Shown here: one piece after another, positions 23,230-32,561 of the stretch
Position numbering within the stretch: the stretch's first letter is position 1
Layout: each line of letters opens with the position of its first letter
DNA from: Syntrophaceae bacterium UBA6109
Lineage (GTDB): Bacteria; Desulfobacterota; Syntrophia; Syntrophales; UBA6109
NCBI GenBank assembly: GCA_002428445.1
Contig: DIWJ01000004.1
Location: 3,587-51,600, forward strand
Reading direction: 5' to 3'
DNA: 48,014 bases
Made by a program: the position numbers and the translations under genes
Notes under the pieces: model-generated
Database searches by the model: none
What the model was told of the DNA's origin: nothing
Seen by the model: only the letters and a program-made list of their open reading frames with translations

Positions 23230-25014
23230 ATGGCAAGCGGCGAGCAGACCACACCCGAACAAACTCTTACAGAGAAAACGGCCGACGAATCGGCAGAGGG
23301 CAAGGACGGCCAGGCGGCGGAGACAAAGGACGCGGGATTTCAGGAACTTTACGAACAGAGCCTGCAAAGCCTGCAGATGGGTTCCATCGTTGTCGGCAGA
23401 GTCGTCCAGGTCGGGCCGGATGTCATCATGGTCGACGTCGGCTGGAAGACGGAGGGCTACATCCCCGCCCGGGAAATGAAGGACGAAGCGGGAAACTGCA
23501 GCGTCCAGGTCGGTGATGCGGTCGAGGTTCTGGTTGACCGGAGGGATTCGGACGGCAACCTCGTCCTCTCGCGTGAAAAGGCCGCGAAGATCAAAATCTG
23601 GGAAGACATCAAGAACGCTTACGAAGAGAATCTCCCCGTCAAGGGAACGGTCGTCGAACGGGTCAAGGGCGGTCTTTCCGTTGATGTCGGCATCATCGCT
23701 TTCCTTCCCGGTTCTCAGGTGGATGTCCGCCCGGTGAGAGACCTCGACCGGTATATCGGCCAGGCGTTCTCGTTCAATATCCTCAAGTATGACCGCAAGA
23801 GAAGCAACGTCGTCCTTTCCCGCCGCGCCATCCTGGAAAAGGAGCGGGACGCGGAGAAGGGCAAGACCCTCGCCACGATCGAAGAGGGGAGGATCATGGA
23901 CGGCGTCATCAAGAATATTACGGATTACGGGCTGTTCATCGACCTCGGGGGGATCGACGGACTGCTTCATGTGACGGACATCAGCTGGGGAAGAGTGACA
24001 CGCCCCGCCGATCATTTCAACAAGGGCGACAGGATCAAGGTCAAGGTTCTCTCCTTTGACCGCGAGAAGGAACGCGTCGCCCTGGGATTGAAGCAGCTGA
24101 CGGAAAATCCATGGGAGCATATCCGGGACAAGTTCGCGGTAGGTTCGGTCATCCGGGGCAAGGTGGTCAACCTGACGGATTACGGTGTTTTCGTCGAACT
24201 CGAGCCGGGCGTCGAGGGTCTGATCCACATCTCCGAAATGTTCTGGACGCGGGAAATCAAGCATCCGTCGAAAGTGCTGTCCCTGGGACAGGAGATCGAT
24301 GTGATGATTCTCGACGTCAACCCCGACGCAAAGCGGATTTCGCTGGGCCTCAAGCAGACAACGCCCAATCCCTGGGAGACGATCAAGCAGAAGTATCCGG
24401 AAGGAACGATCATCAAGGGTGTCGTGAGGAACATCACCAACTTCGGCATCTTTGTCGGTGTGGAAGACGGAATCGACGGCCTGGTCCACCTTTCCGACAT
24501 CTCCTGGAAGCATCGCCTGAAGCACCCCTCCGAACTCTTCAAGAAGGGCCAGGAAGTGGAGGCCATGGTGCTGAACATCGATGTGGAGAACGAGAAGTTT
24601 TCGCTCGGCATCAAGCAGATCGAAAAGAACCCTTGGGACGAAGTGGCGCTCCGATATCCTCCCGGGTCCGTCGTAACGGGCAAGGTGACGAACGTCACCG
24701 ACTTCGGCATCTTCGTGGAAATCGAGGAGGGGATCGAGGGGCTGGTCCACATTTCCGAGGTGAGCCACAAACGGGTCAAGTCCACGTCCGAGATTTACAG
24801 CATCGGCGATACCGTTTCGGCGGCCGTCAAAAGCGTCGATCAGAAAAACCGCAAGATCCGGCTGAGCATCAAGGATTTCGAGACGCCTCCGGAGGCGGCT
24901 TCCCCGTCTCCCAGCCACCAGTATATTAACAACAGGGAGAATCTGGGTTCCAATCTGAGCAAGGCCTTGGCGGACGTCAGGATCGTAGACTCGGACGACG
25001 GAAAGGATGCGTAA
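23230..25014 (+). CDS. rpsA: 30S ribosomal protein S1
   Basis: 594 residues with six S1 RNA-binding repeats, the full number for a proteobacterial S1. Typical repeat cores are NITDYGLFIDLGGIDGLLHV, NLTDYGVFVELEPGVEGLIH, NITNFGIFVGVEDGIDGLVH and NVTDFGIFVEIEEGIEGLVH. The first two repeats (about residues 50-200) are more diverged, as usual, since they dock S1 on the ribosome. It recruits mRNA to the 30S subunit. ATG 23230 follows GGGGGGAAGG; the TTG immediately before it is ignored. Upstream 23057-23229 holds a possible TTGATA at 23150 but no gene. Confidence 0.97.
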   Translation: MASGEQTTPEQTLTEKTADESAEGKDGQAAETKDAGFQELYEQSLQSLQMGSIVVGRVVQVGPDVIMVDVGWKTEGYIPAREMKDEAGNCSVQVGDAVEVLVDRRDSDGNLVLSREKAAKIKIWEDIKNAYEENLPVKGTVVERVKGGLSVDVGIIAFLPGSQVDVRPVRDLDRYIGQAFSFNILKYDRKRSNVVLSRRAILEKERDAEKGKTLATIEEGRIMDGVIKNITDYGLFIDLGGIDGLLHVTDISWGRVTRPADHFNKGDRIKVKVLSFDREKERVALGLKQLTENPWEHIRDKFAVGSVIRGKVVNLTDYGVFVELEPGVEGLIHISEMFWTREIKHPSKVLSLGQEIDVMILDVNPDAKRISLGLKQTTPNPWETIKQKYPEGTIIKGVVRNITNFGIFVGVEDGIDGLVHLSDISWKHRLKHPSELFKKGQEVEAMVLNIDVENEKFSLGIKQIEKNPWDEVALRYPPGSVVTGKVTNVTDFGIFVEIEEGIEGLVHISEVSHKRVKSTSEIYSIGDTVSAAVKSVDQKNRKIRLSIKDFETPPEAASPSPSHQYINNRENLGSNLSKALADVRIVDSDDGKDA

Positions 25015-25020
25015 AGCATC

Positions 25021-25914
25021 ATGAGAAGGCATCCGATTGCATTCGGACTCGTCCTCCTCCTCCTTATCGGAGCCCTCTTTTTCGCTGCCGTCTACGTCAT
25101 GTCCCGTTTCGGCCGGGACGGCCGGTCCTTCTCCGCGGGTGACAAGGTCGGCATCGTGACGGTCGACGGGATCATCCGCGATGCCCGGGACACCGTTGAA
25201 CAGATCGAGGATTTCGGAAGAGACAACCGGATCAAAGCGCTCGTCCTGAGGATCGACTCCCCCGGCGGCGGAGTGGCGCCGGCGCAGGAAATTTACGAAG
25301 CCCTTCTCCGAATCAAGAAACAAAAGAAGATCGTCGTCTCGATGGGATCGGTGGCTGCTTCCGGCGGCTACCTGATCGCCTGCGCGGCGGACAAGATCGT
25401 GGCCAACCCCGGCACGATCACGGGAAGCATCTCGGCGGTCATGCATTTCGCCAATGTCGAAGAGCTGATGAAAAAAATCGGGCTCAAATCCTCGGTAGTG
25501 AAAAGCGGGAAGTACAAGGATATCGGTTCTCCCGTCCGCGAAATGACGGCCGAAGAGCGTGCGCTGATGCAATCCCTTGTCGACGATATCTACGACCAGT
25601 TCCTCGACGTCGTATCGCGTGATCGGAAGATATCCAGAGAGGAGCTGAAGAAAATCGCCGACGGACGCATTTTTTCAGGACGGCAGGCCCGGAAGATGAA
25701 GCTTGTCGACGAACTGGGCGACCTCGGCCATTCCGTTCGGCTTGCCGGGAAACTCGCAGGCATCCCCGGGACGCCGGAAACCGTCTATCCCGAAAAGAAG
25801 GCCGTCCACCTGTGGGAATACCTGAGTCAGCAGGTTTTTTCCCTTCTCGTCTCCGAAGTCCAGAAGCGCGAAGCGGAGATGACGGGGATTCAGTATCTGT
25901 ATGTCGGTCGGTAA
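25021..25914 (+). CDS. sppA: Signal peptide peptidase SppA (short form)
   Basis: 297 residues. A single membrane anchor (residues about 7-28) is followed by one S49 protease domain, the short form found in many bacteria rather than the 618-residue E. coli form. Catalytic Ser114 lies in GSVAASGGYLIACAADKIVA and the general-base lysine is probably K166 in KSGKYKDIGSP, 52 residues on, as in Bacillus SppA. It cuts left-over signal peptides in the membrane. The gene begins six bases after rpsA and is surely co-transcribed. Confidence 0.92.
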   Translation: MRRHPIAFGLVLLLLIGALFFAAVYVMSRFGRDGRSFSAGDKVGIVTVDGIIRDARDTVEQIEDFGRDNRIKALVLRIDSPGGGVAPAQEIYEALLRIKKQKKIVVSMGSVAASGGYLIACAADKIVANPGTITGSISAVMHFANVEELMKKIGLKSSVVKSGKYKDIGSPVREMTAEERALMQSLVDDIYDQFLDVVSRDRKISREELKKIADGRIFSGRQARKMKLVDELGDLGHSVRLAGKLAGIPGTPETVYPEKKAVHLWEYLSQQVFSLLVSEVQKREAEMTGIQYLYVGR

Positions 25915-25960
25915 GAACGGGAGCCGGTGTCTGACAGCGGAGCCGGATAGGAACAGGGAC

Positions 25961-26728
25961 GTGCAAACCCAGATCATCAAGGTTGAAAAAAAGAGCGGCT
26001 TTGCCATCGTGACGATGGACCGCCCGCGGGAGATGAACGCCCTTTCCGAGGCGATGCTGTCGGGGCTGGAGTCGGCGTTTACCCTCCTCGAAAGAGACGA
26101 CGACGTCCGTGCCGTCATCCTGACGGGAGGGAAGATGATCTTTGCCGCCGGGATGGATGTCAAGGAAATGGCGTCCCTCCCCGAGGACCGCATCGACGAC
26201 TACTTCAAGTCCATTGCGAGTTGCCTGAAGAAGATCTTCACCTTCAAGAAACCCGTCATCGCCGGCGTCGGCGGCATTGCCCTGGGCGGGGGCTTCAACG
26301 TCGCGGTCGTCTGCGACTGGATCATCGCATCCGAAGCGGCCATTTTCGGCCACCCGGAGTTGAAATTCGGCCTGAACCCTCTGTTTACCCCGCTCAGCAA
26401 CCGCGTCGGTACGGCAAAGGCCAAGGAAATCGCCATGCTCGGGGAGCCGATCGGCGCAAAGGAAGCCCTGCGGATCGGACTGGCAAACAAGGTCGCGCCG
26501 CCGGAACGCTTCATGATGGAAGCGGAAATCATGGCGGGGGAACTGGCGAAACGGTCGCCAAAGGCGCTCGAGGCGGTAAAGAAGATCTCCGATGTCGCCC
26601 CGCGGATGGACAAGGGCGCCATGCTCGATTTCGAATACGATGTCTGTGCGCGGCTCTTCTCCAGGCCGGAGCGCAAGCTGCACATGCAGAAATTTCTCGC
26701 GGAATTGAAGCAGAGGAAAAAGGAATAA
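25961..26728 (+). CDS. Enoyl-CoA hydratase/isomerase family protein
   Basis: 255 residues from GTG 25961, chosen because AGGAACAGGGAC precedes it and the longer frame would overlap sppA. Crotonase-fold motifs: MDRPREMNALSEAM, GGKMIFAAGMDVKEMA (oxyanion hole), and GGIALGGGFNVAVVCDWIIA followed by FGHPELKFGLNP, whose glutamate corresponds to one of the two catalytic acids of enoyl-CoA hydratase. Likely hydrates or isomerises an acyl-CoA in beta-oxidation or aromatic-acid degradation; the exact substrate cannot be told from sequence. Last gene of the cmk-rpsA-sppA run. Confidence 0.85.
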   Translation: MQTQIIKVEKKSGFAIVTMDRPREMNALSEAMLSGLESAFTLLERDDDVRAVILTGGKMIFAAGMDVKEMASLPEDRIDDYFKSIASCLKKIFTFKKPVIAGVGGIALGGGFNVAVVCDWIIASEAAIFGHPELKFGLNPLFTPLSNRVGTAKAKEIAMLGEPIGAKEALRIGLANKVAPPERFMMEAEIMAGELAKRSPKALEAVKKISDVAPRMDKGAMLDFEYDVCARLFSRPERKLHMQKFLAELKQRKKE

Positions 26729-26735
26729 AGAAGGA

Positions 26736-26762
26736 ACGCCGCGGTTCTTCAAACCGCGGCGT
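26736..26762. terminator. Bidirectional hairpin between convergent genes
   Basis: ACGCCGCGGTT (26736-26746) pairs perfectly with AACCGCGGCGT (26752-26762). On the minus strand it is followed by a T-rich run, so it probably ends the leftward mrf operon; on the plus strand the tail is poor. Confidence 0.65.
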
Positions 26763-26770
26763 CGCGTCCC

Positions 26771-27100
26771 TCAGATGCTGTCCCAGTCGCTGTCCGGCGA
26801 TGCAAAATCCCGCAACTGGTCTCTGCGCTTCTTGTGCTGAAGCTTTTTGAGGGCCTTGGCTTCGATCTGGCGGATCCTCTCCCTCGTTACGCCCATCATC
26901 TCTCCCACTTCTTCAAGGGTGAAGGGTCCGAAGTTGCAGGCGACCCACGTGCAATTATGGAAAGCGGGATTTTTCAGTCTCCACTCACACGTAAGGTCTT
27001 CGCACTCCACTGTGATCCACTGCCCGGATTTCTTGCATTTGTAATAGGTCGTGGCCAAGGAATTCTGCTCCTCTTTTTTGTTTTCCGGTAATCTATCCAT
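26771..27100 (-). CDS. Small cysteine-rich protein with sigma-70 region-4 helix-turn-helix
   Basis: 109 residues from ATG 27100 (AGAGGTCAGG upstream). The N-terminal half has C22, C33, C38, C50 and C55, suggestive of a metal site. Residues 60-88, [20 protein letters not shown] and EAKALKKLQ, are an almost canonical region 4.2, the part of sigma factors that reads the -35 element. Regions 2 and 3 are absent, so it cannot act alone as a sigma factor. It is the third gene of the mrfA-mrfB operon, 61 bases on. It may bind DNA as a regulator or modulate the polymerase; no function is known to me. Confidence 0.78.
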   Translation of the reverse strand: MDRLPENKKEEQNSLATTYYKCKKSGQWITVECEDLTCEWRLKNPAFHNCTWVACNFGPFTLEEVGEMMGVTRERIRQIEAKALKKLQHKKRRDQLRDFASPDSDWDSI

Positions 27101-27161
27101 CCTGACCTCTCTTGTCAATCCCCGAATAAAAACGCCGGGATCGTTCCGTGTCCCTTTTGGG

Positions 27162-28451
27162 TCAGCCCCGGCGCAGCAGGCGCGAAAGGCGTGCAAGGCG
27201 GTGCTGCAGGGCGCTGCGCTCTCCGGAAGAGGGCGGCGGCGAAGAATGCAGGGCCTGCTCGGCCAGTTCCGCCGCCCGCTGCGGATCGCGGCGCCGATGC
27301 TCGCACACCTTTGCCAGTTCTTCAAGTGCAAAACGGTTGTTCGGATCCGCCGCGATCATCTCCTCCCACAAGGCCGCTGCCTCTTCCCACCGGCCTTCTT
27401 TCCTGAAGATCAGGGCGAGATGCCGGCGCGCATCGCCCCTGACGGAAAAGCATTCCGATCGGACAAGGGACCCGAGCGCGTTCACGGCGGCATCCGTATT
27501 GCCTCGCAGGTGCAGCAGTTTCGCCGCCGCAAGGCGATCGGCCGCTTCGAAACGTCCGCAAGCCGCGTCCGGACGCAGGACCCCGGACAGATGCGATGCC
27601 AGGGCCGCAAGGGAAATGACATCCAGCTGGTTGTGCAGGAAGACGTCGCGCAGGAGAAGCGGATCGCCGCTGCGGAGCCAGTCGAAGTAGCGCTGCGGAA
27701 TTTCGCTTCCGGGCACATCATGGTCCCGCATGAGACCGAGGATTTTCTCTTCCATCGTGGTCAGCCGGGAGTTCTCCAGGCGGTGGCCCAGCAGCCTGCG
27801 GGCCGGATGCAGGAGATCGAGGTGCGGCAGGCCCGAAAGGGGATCGCCCAGGCGGTTCATGATGAAGCGTGAAGACAGGAGATTGATGTCGAAGGCCTTG
27901 CCGTTGAAGGAGACGAGGAAAGTCCGGCCCCTCACATATTCCTTCAGTGCGGCCAGTGCGGCCCGTTCGTCGCCGAAGTCCCGCAGGAAGATCTGGCGGC
28001 TCTCGAAGGCCTCGCCCTCGAACCAGCCCAGGCCGACGAGAAAAGCCACGGTGCCGGTTCCGCCGGCGAGTCCCGTCGTTTCCGTGTCGAGGAAGAGGCC
28101 CTCCTGCCAGGAGAGGCTCCCGAATTCGGTGCGATTGGCGAGCAATGCCGCCGCGTTCATGTCCATGGCGGCGAATTCCCGGACCGGCCGGCTGCCGTGC
28201 AGGGCGGAACCCTCGGTACGGCGGGAAAGAACGACACAGCGTCCGTGATCGTTCACGACTTCCTCCCCGCCCTCGATGGCGGAACGGGCGGCGCCTGGTC
28301 TTCCCGGTGCAACCGCCCGTCGCGCCGGACGCCGGTTCATGACGTCGTCGATGCGCTTGCGCAGTTCCGCGATTTCGTCTTTTCGGGGGGACGTCTTCGA
28401 CTCGGGCTCCGTTTCGCCGGTAAGGGATCGGATGCGGTCTCGCAGGTTCAT
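27162..28451 (-). CDS. mrfB: MrfB/YprB-like DEDD exonuclease with TPR tail
   Basis: 429 residues. A charged, disordered start (about 1-90) is followed by an RNase H-like exonuclease fold (about 105-290): [15 protein letters not shown] with D122 and E124, [14 protein letters not shown], and [12 protein letters not shown] carrying the late acidic residue. The last 130 residues are tetratricopeptide-like helices. In Bacillus subtilis the pair YprA/YprB (MrfA/MrfB) repairs mitomycin-type DNA lesions. The gene starts seven bases after mrfA, so the two are coupled. Architecture and pairing support the assignment; repair function here is inference. Confidence 0.88.
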   Translation of the reverse strand: MNLRDRIRSLTGETEPESKTSPRKDEIAELRKRIDDVMNRRPARRAVAPGRPGAARSAIEGGEEVVNDHGRCVVLSRRTEGSALHGSRPVREFAAMDMNAAALLANRTEFGSLSWQEGLFLDTETTGLAGGTGTVAFLVGLGWFEGEAFESRQIFLRDFGDERAALAALKEYVRGRTFLVSFNGKAFDINLLSSRFIMNRLGDPLSGLPHLDLLHPARRLLGHRLENSRLTTMEEKILGLMRDHDVPGSEIPQRYFDWLRSGDPLLLRDVFLHNQLDVISLAALASHLSGVLRPDAACGRFEAADRLAAAKLLHLRGNTDAAVNALGSLVRSECFSVRGDARRHLALIFRKEGRWEEAAALWEEMIAADPNNRFALEELAKVCEHRRRDPQRAAELAEQALHSSPPPSSGERSALQHRLARLSRLLRRG

Positions 28452-28458
28452 ATAAGAA

Positions 28459-30831
28459 TCAGGCCTCGATCTTCAGGACGCCGAGGATATCCAAGGCGAC
28501 CTGTTTGGCCGCGGGCCCGACTTCAAGGGTCGGTCCGACACAGCTCGGGCAACCGTAGCTGCACGGGCAGGTCCGGATGAGGCGTTTCGCCGATGAGAGC
28601 AGGCGGCCGTGCTCGGCGAAGAGAAGGTCCGAGAATCCGATGCCCCCGGGGTAGGCGTCGAAGAGAAACAGGGTCGGATCGAAGGCGTCAAGTCCGACGG
28701 CCGCGGAAGAGGTTCCCGATGAGGGGGCCGCCGTAATCGAGCGGCCGCCCGCGCCGAAGCGGACGAACCACTCCCCGCTCTTGTCGCCGATGCAGGCATC
28801 GAGATCCCGGATGTCCGCCATCAGGAACATCGCCGCCAGGTGGTGGAGGCAGTAGGCGAGGCCCGACAGGCCGTCGACGATCTCGGCCTGCGAGTGGGGC
28901 AGGGAGCGCAACGCATCGCGCGGCACCGTGAACCAGTAGCTCGTCGTGTGCATGTCCTTTTCGGGGAGATTCACGTCGCCGTAGCCCAGGTTCTCCGATG
29001 TATAGAACTTGATCTTCTTGTACCCGACGACCTTGCGCACGACCTGGACCTCGCCGTGTTCGACGATGGCGGGCGCTTCCCGCCTCTTGTCGAAGGCGTC
29101 GATGACGCGGACGTTCGTGTAGGTCATGGCGTCGGTGTAGTAGTCGACGTCCACCTTCCGCACGTAGGCCTTCTTGCGTTCCAGATCGAGGGCGTCAACG
29201 TGGTACTGCTGGGAGGCGAGCATGTAGATCGCGTCCTGGTGAAGCGTGGTGAAGGCGCTGTCCCAGTCCACCTCGGCGACGACGCGGTGATCGCCCGCGT
29301 CGGTCGTGTCGACCACCACGACGTTTTCCGGGTTGATGCTCCGCAGGCTCACCTCGTCGGCGGGATAGCTCTCCGCCGCCCAGTGCCAGCGGTTTTCGAC
29401 GTTGTGCAGGACGCCCTTCTCTTCCAGGTAGGCGAGGAGTTCTTCCAGGTCCTCTCCGCCGAACCGCTCGCCCCGTTCGAAGGGCAGCTCGAAGGCGGCG
29501 CTCTTGATGTGATGAAGCAGGATCAGGAGGTTGTCCGGGTTGATCCGGCAATGCTCCGGTGAACGGGAAAAGAAGTACTCCGGATGCTCCACGATGAACT
29601 GGTCCATCGGCGTGCTGCGGGCGATGAGGAGCGCCAGGCTTTCTCCCGCCCGGCGGCCGGCGCGGCCGGCCTGCTGCCAGGTGCTGGCGATCGATCCCGG
29701 ATAGCCCGCGAGAAGGCAGGCCTCGAGGTTGCCGATGTCGATCCCCAGCTCCAGGGCGTTCGTGCTGACGACGCCCATGACCTCGCGGGTGCGGAGCCCC
29801 GCCTCGATTTCCCGGCGGAGGTTCGGAAGGTATCCGCCGCGGTAGCCGCTTACAAGGCGGTCGGACCGGGGGGCGCCCTTCGCGAAACGGTCCTTCAGGT
29901 ACTTCGTGAGAATTTCGACGTGCAGGCGGCTCGTCGCAAAAACGATCGTCTGGATCCCGTTCTCGATCAACTCCGTCGCAATCTTGCGAGCGGGAGTCAG
30001 GGCGGATTGCCGGATACCCAGTTCGCGGTTGACGATCGGGGGATTGTAGAGGATGAAGGTCTTCGCCGCCGTGGGGGCGCCGCTCCGGTCGATGAGGACG
30101 AACGGCTTCTCCAGGATGCGCTCGGCGTGCTCTTTCGGGTTCGCAACCGTCGCGGAGCAGCAGACAAAAACGGGATTGCAGCCGTAGAACCGGCAGACCC
30201 GCTGCAGGCGCCGCATGACGTTTGTGAAGTGCGATCCGAAAACCCCCCGGTAGACGTGCAGTTCGTCGATGACCACGTAGCGGAGGTTCGTGAAGAGCTT
30301 CTGCCATTTGGTGTGGTGCGGCAGGATTCCGGCGTGAAGCATATCGGGGTTGGTGACGATGACGTTGCCCTGCTTGCGGACCGCCTGGCGGGCGTCGTCG
30401 GGCGTGTCGCCGTCGTAGGTGTAGGTCTTGATGTCCGCCTGCAGATCCGTGATGAGGCCGTGGATCTCGTGCATCTGGTCCTGGGCGAGGGCCTTCGTCG
30501 GAAAGAGGAACAGGGCGCGAGTCTCGGGCTCTTCCAGGATACGCTGCAGGACGGGGAGGTTGTAGCAGAGCGTCTTGCCGCTGGCCGTCGGGGTGACGAG
30601 GACGACATCCCGGCCCTTGCGCACGAGATCGACGGCCTCGGCCTGATGGCTGTACAGTCTCTCGATGCCGCGCCGGGTGTGGACCTGAAGCAGGGACGGA
30701 TGGACCCATTCCGGAAAGGGGCGGAACTCGCCCGCGGAGGCGGGGATGCGCCTCAACGCCCGGACATTTTCCTGGAACCGCCGGTCTTTCTCCCGTCGCG
30801 CCAGCCACTCCGCCAGAGTCAATTTCGCCAT
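28459..30831 (-). CDS. mrfA: MrfA/YprA-like superfamily 2 DNA helicase
   Basis: 790 residues. N-terminal helicase core with motif I VTPTASGKTLCYNLP, motif II in YVVIDELHVYRG, and motif VI region QQAGRAGRRAG. A DUF1998-type C-terminal domain carries the four-cysteine cluster CPCSYGCPSC-VG, as in MrfA and Hrq1. The enzyme is a 3'-5' DNA translocase that in Bacillus works with MrfB to remove mitomycin adducts. First gene of a three-gene leftward operon with its own promoter. Length fits the family (about 750-790). Confidence 0.92.
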   Translation of the reverse strand: MAKLTLAEWLARREKDRRFQENVRALRRIPASAGEFRPFPEWVHPSLLQVHTRRGIERLYSHQAEAVDLVRKGRDVVLVTPTASGKTLCYNLPVLQRILEEPETRALFLFPTKALAQDQMHEIHGLITDLQADIKTYTYDGDTPDDARQAVRKQGNVIVTNPDMLHAGILPHHTKWQKLFTNLRYVVIDELHVYRGVFGSHFTNVMRRLQRVCRFYGCNPVFVCCSATVANPKEHAERILEKPFVLIDRSGAPTAAKTFILYNPPIVNRELGIRQSALTPARKIATELIENGIQTIVFATSRLHVEILTKYLKDRFAKGAPRSDRLVSGYRGGYLPNLRREIEAGLRTREVMGVVSTNALELGIDIGNLEACLLAGYPGSIASTWQQAGRAGRRAGESLALLIARSTPMDQFIVEHPEYFFSRSPEHCRINPDNLLILLHHIKSAAFELPFERGERFGGEDLEELLAYLEEKGVLHNVENRWHWAAESYPADEVSLRSINPENVVVVDTTDAGDHRVVAEVDWDSAFTTLHQDAIYMLASQQYHVDALDLERKKAYVRKVDVDYYTDAMTYTNVRVIDAFDKRREAPAIVEHGEVQVVRKVVGYKKIKFYTSENLGYGDVNLPEKDMHTTSYWFTVPRDALRSLPHSQAEIVDGLSGLAYCLHHLAAMFLMADIRDLDACIGDKSGEWFVRFGAGGRSITAAPSSGTSSAAVGLDAFDPTLFLFDAYPGGIGFSDLLFAEHGRLLSSAKRLIRTCPCSYGCPSCVGPTLEVGPAAKQVALDILGVLKIEA

Positions 30832-30911
30832 GAAGAATTCCTCGAACCGCCTGGGTGGCCCGGGGTGTGCCGTTTCGATGCCTTTTTTCCGAAGCCTCCC
30901 GGACCGCGTAT

Positions 30912-30940
30912 GTTACATAACGGACCCGCCCTTATGTCAA
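30912..30940 (-). promoter_or_regulatory. Promoter of the mrfA operon
   Basis: On the minus strand: TTGACA (30940-30935), 17-base spacer, TGTAAC (30917-30912), 81 bases upstream of mrfA. It ends only ten bases from the first boundary repeat of the accessory segment. Confidence 0.6.
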
Positions 30941-30950
30941 TGCCTTTTTC

Positions 30951-30983
30951 ATAGGGACAGCGCCCATTTATTTTGAGGCAGCC
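30951..30983 (+). repeat. Boundary direct repeat, left copy
   Basis: ATAGGGACAGCGCCCATTTA begins a 33-base stretch that recurs in the same orientation at 33827-33859 with two or three differences. Its short palindrome (GGGACAGCGCCC) is of the kind dispersed in many genomes near REP-associated transposases; no such transposase is present here. Confidence 0.7.
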
Positions 30984-31216
30984 GCCAGAACTTGGGCAGG
31001 GAGGTGAGAGAGAAGACTTTCAGCATCTTTTGCCCCGGTAAGATTAGGATGGGTTTTGTCGCCGAAGTAGTGGATATAACGAAGTATCCGTTGACAGCAG
31101 GTCTGCTCCGTGCGATAAGCGCCATGGTGATGTCCAAGAATCTCTCAAAGCCGGTTCATTCGTTCGAGATTCGGATTCGGGCGAAGCTCCAGTCTATTTT
31201 TCACATTTGCATCTTG

Positions 31217-31270
31217 AATCCGGCAGCGAGCACATTCCCCGCGGCTTGTCGCGGGGTGAGCGAGCGAATG
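31217..31270 (+). repeat. REP-like repeat, copy 1
   Basis: AATCCGGCAGCGAGCACATT starts it; the centre folds as CCCCGCG/CGCGGGG and it ends GAGCGAATG. About 54 bases, close to copies at 31332 and 47950. Pairing is kept by a G-U change. Confidence 0.7.
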
Positions 31271-31331
31271 AAGCCTTGGTCTCCTCCTTGGGGATCGGCG
31301 AGACTCCGGTTTCCTTCCGGAGGATCAGTCC

Positions 31332-31395
31332 AATCCGGCAGCGAGCGCATTCCCCGCGGCTTGCCGCGAGGTAAGCGAGCGAATGATGTTCAAGA
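31332..31395 (+). repeat. REP-like repeat, copy 2
   Basis: Same 54-base core, folding as CGCGGC/GCCGCG, extended by ATGTTCAAGA, which is shared with the copy at 47950-48014. Confidence 0.7.
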
Positions 31396-31594
31396 TCCCT
31401 TCCTTGGAGATCGAAGATTCTCTTGCTCCGGAGAGCTTTAATATCGCAATAAGTAGATTTTAATACGCGATGTAATAAGCGGAACTGTGGGCGAACGATC
31501 TTCGCGTTTCACCGTTTGATGTCGCAATAGGCGGAAAACTCATCCATCTATCTATATGGGGTGATATGATAGCAAGGTTTCCACTTGTTGCACT

Positions 31595-31601
31595 GTTAAG
31601 T
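31595..31601 (+). other. Integron-type core site (GTTAAGT)
   Basis: GTTAAGT fits the GTTRRRY core at which integron gene cassettes join. It stands 12 bases before the protease start and is part of an 11-base inverted repeat with 32559-32569. No integrase gene is visible. Confidence 0.4.
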
Positions 31602-31612
31602 ACCAAGACATT

Positions 31613-32554
31613 ATGAAGACAAGCGAGTTGAACAGAAACGATTTGACAGATGCTGAGCAAACTCTATTTGATAGCCTTCCCGGTCCACCGGTTTCAGCTG
31701 TTATCAGATCGACAAATATTTGGATTATCGAGTGGTTGCCATCAGGTGAACAACGTACTGGAAAACTTCTGCATGAGTGGATGCAAGAGCATAGACCTGG
31801 TTGGTCAGTTTATTCGGTATGCGCAAGCAAAAGTGATGTTCTCTCTTTTATCGCGTGCGCTACAAACATGGCCGAGAAGGCTGGAATGATCCCGGTATTA
31901 CATATCGAGGCTCATGGTAATGAAATGTGCCTTGGATTACCGGATGGTAATGGAGGTGTTGAAGAATATTTAACATGGGATGATTTAACCGAACCCCTTC
32001 AGGGGCTAAATTTAGCGACTTGCTGCAATCTGGTTGTTGTAGTTGCCGCTTGTATTGGTTTTTCAGGGATTAAGGCACTCGTTAGAGGACCTCGCGCTCC
32101 AGCTATTGCGCTGGTTGGTCCCAATGCCCCAATAATGAGCGGTAGCCTGCTCTCTGGCACTAAAGAATTTTACACGCGTTGGATGGACAAAAAGTCCAAT
32201 TTTGCTGAAATAGCGACCAGTGCCTCTCGTGAAGCCGGAACAGTTTCTTTTGCTTGGGAACCATTTGCTGTCCTCGCGTATGACGCCTTTGCTAAGCAGG
32301 AAATCATTTCGATGCGCCCAGATGAGCGACGGATGCAAGTGAACCGATATCGACAACAAATGGTTGAGCAAAATATGTCAGCAGCAGAGATTGAGCATCG
32401 AATATCGCTCCTTACGCCATCGCTTCGGGTGAATTTAGTACAGCGGTTGTGGGATGAGATGTTCATGATCGATCTTTATCCAGCAAATAGAAAGAGGTTT
32501 GGTGTCAACTGGTCTAAGGAATTTGAAATGATCTTAGGCTCAAAGTGTTTTTAG
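31613..32554 (+). CDS. Caspase-like/CHAT-type cysteine protease candidate
   Basis: 313 residues, AT-richer than the core genome. VLHIEAHGNEMCLGL holds a candidate catalytic His101, and NLVVVVAACIGFSGIK holds a candidate Cys147, the strand-HG ... strand-AAC pattern of clan CD (caspase/CHAT) proteases. SGTKEFYTRWMDKKSNFAEI after it resembles the usual CHAT tail. No sensor or repeat domain is attached; about 70 residues precede and 100 helical residues follow the core. Bacterial CHAT proteases often act in phage-defence or cell-death modules, but a partner is not certain here. The ribosome binding site is weak. The gene is framed by integron-like core sites, which suggests cassette capture. Confidence 0.6.
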   Translation: MKTSELNRNDLTDAEQTLFDSLPGPPVSAVIRSTNIWIIEWLPSGEQRTGKLLHEWMQEHRPGWSVYSVCASKSDVLSFIACATNMAEKAGMIPVLHIEAHGNEMCLGLPDGNGGVEEYLTWDDLTEPLQGLNLATCCNLVVVVAACIGFSGIKALVRGPRAPAIALVGPNAPIMSGSLLSGTKEFYTRWMDKKSNFAEIATSASREAGTVSFAWEPFAVLAYDAFAKQEIISMRPDERRMQVNRYRQQMVEQNMSAAEIEHRISLLTPSLRVNLVQRLWDEMFMIDLYPANRKRFGVNWSKEFEMILGSKCF

Positions 32555-32561
32555 TAGCGGT

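Larger units (their letters stand above)
30984..31612. other. Non-coding accessory stretch
   Basis: No convincing gene. It holds two REP-like repeats (31217 and 31332) and then an AT-richer stretch leading to the protease gene. The small open frames here lack ribosome binding sites. Confidence 0.5.

Noticed and set aside
30949..31137. Leftward 62-codon frame over the left boundary repeat
   Set aside because: Its end is just the translated repeat (similar residues appear in a leftward frame at 33720-33935), a common false frame over dispersed repeats.
31217..31395. CRISPR array
   Set aside because: Only two units about 115 bases apart with a 54-base palindromic core, and a third copy 16 kb away; the spacing and form are those of REP-like elements.
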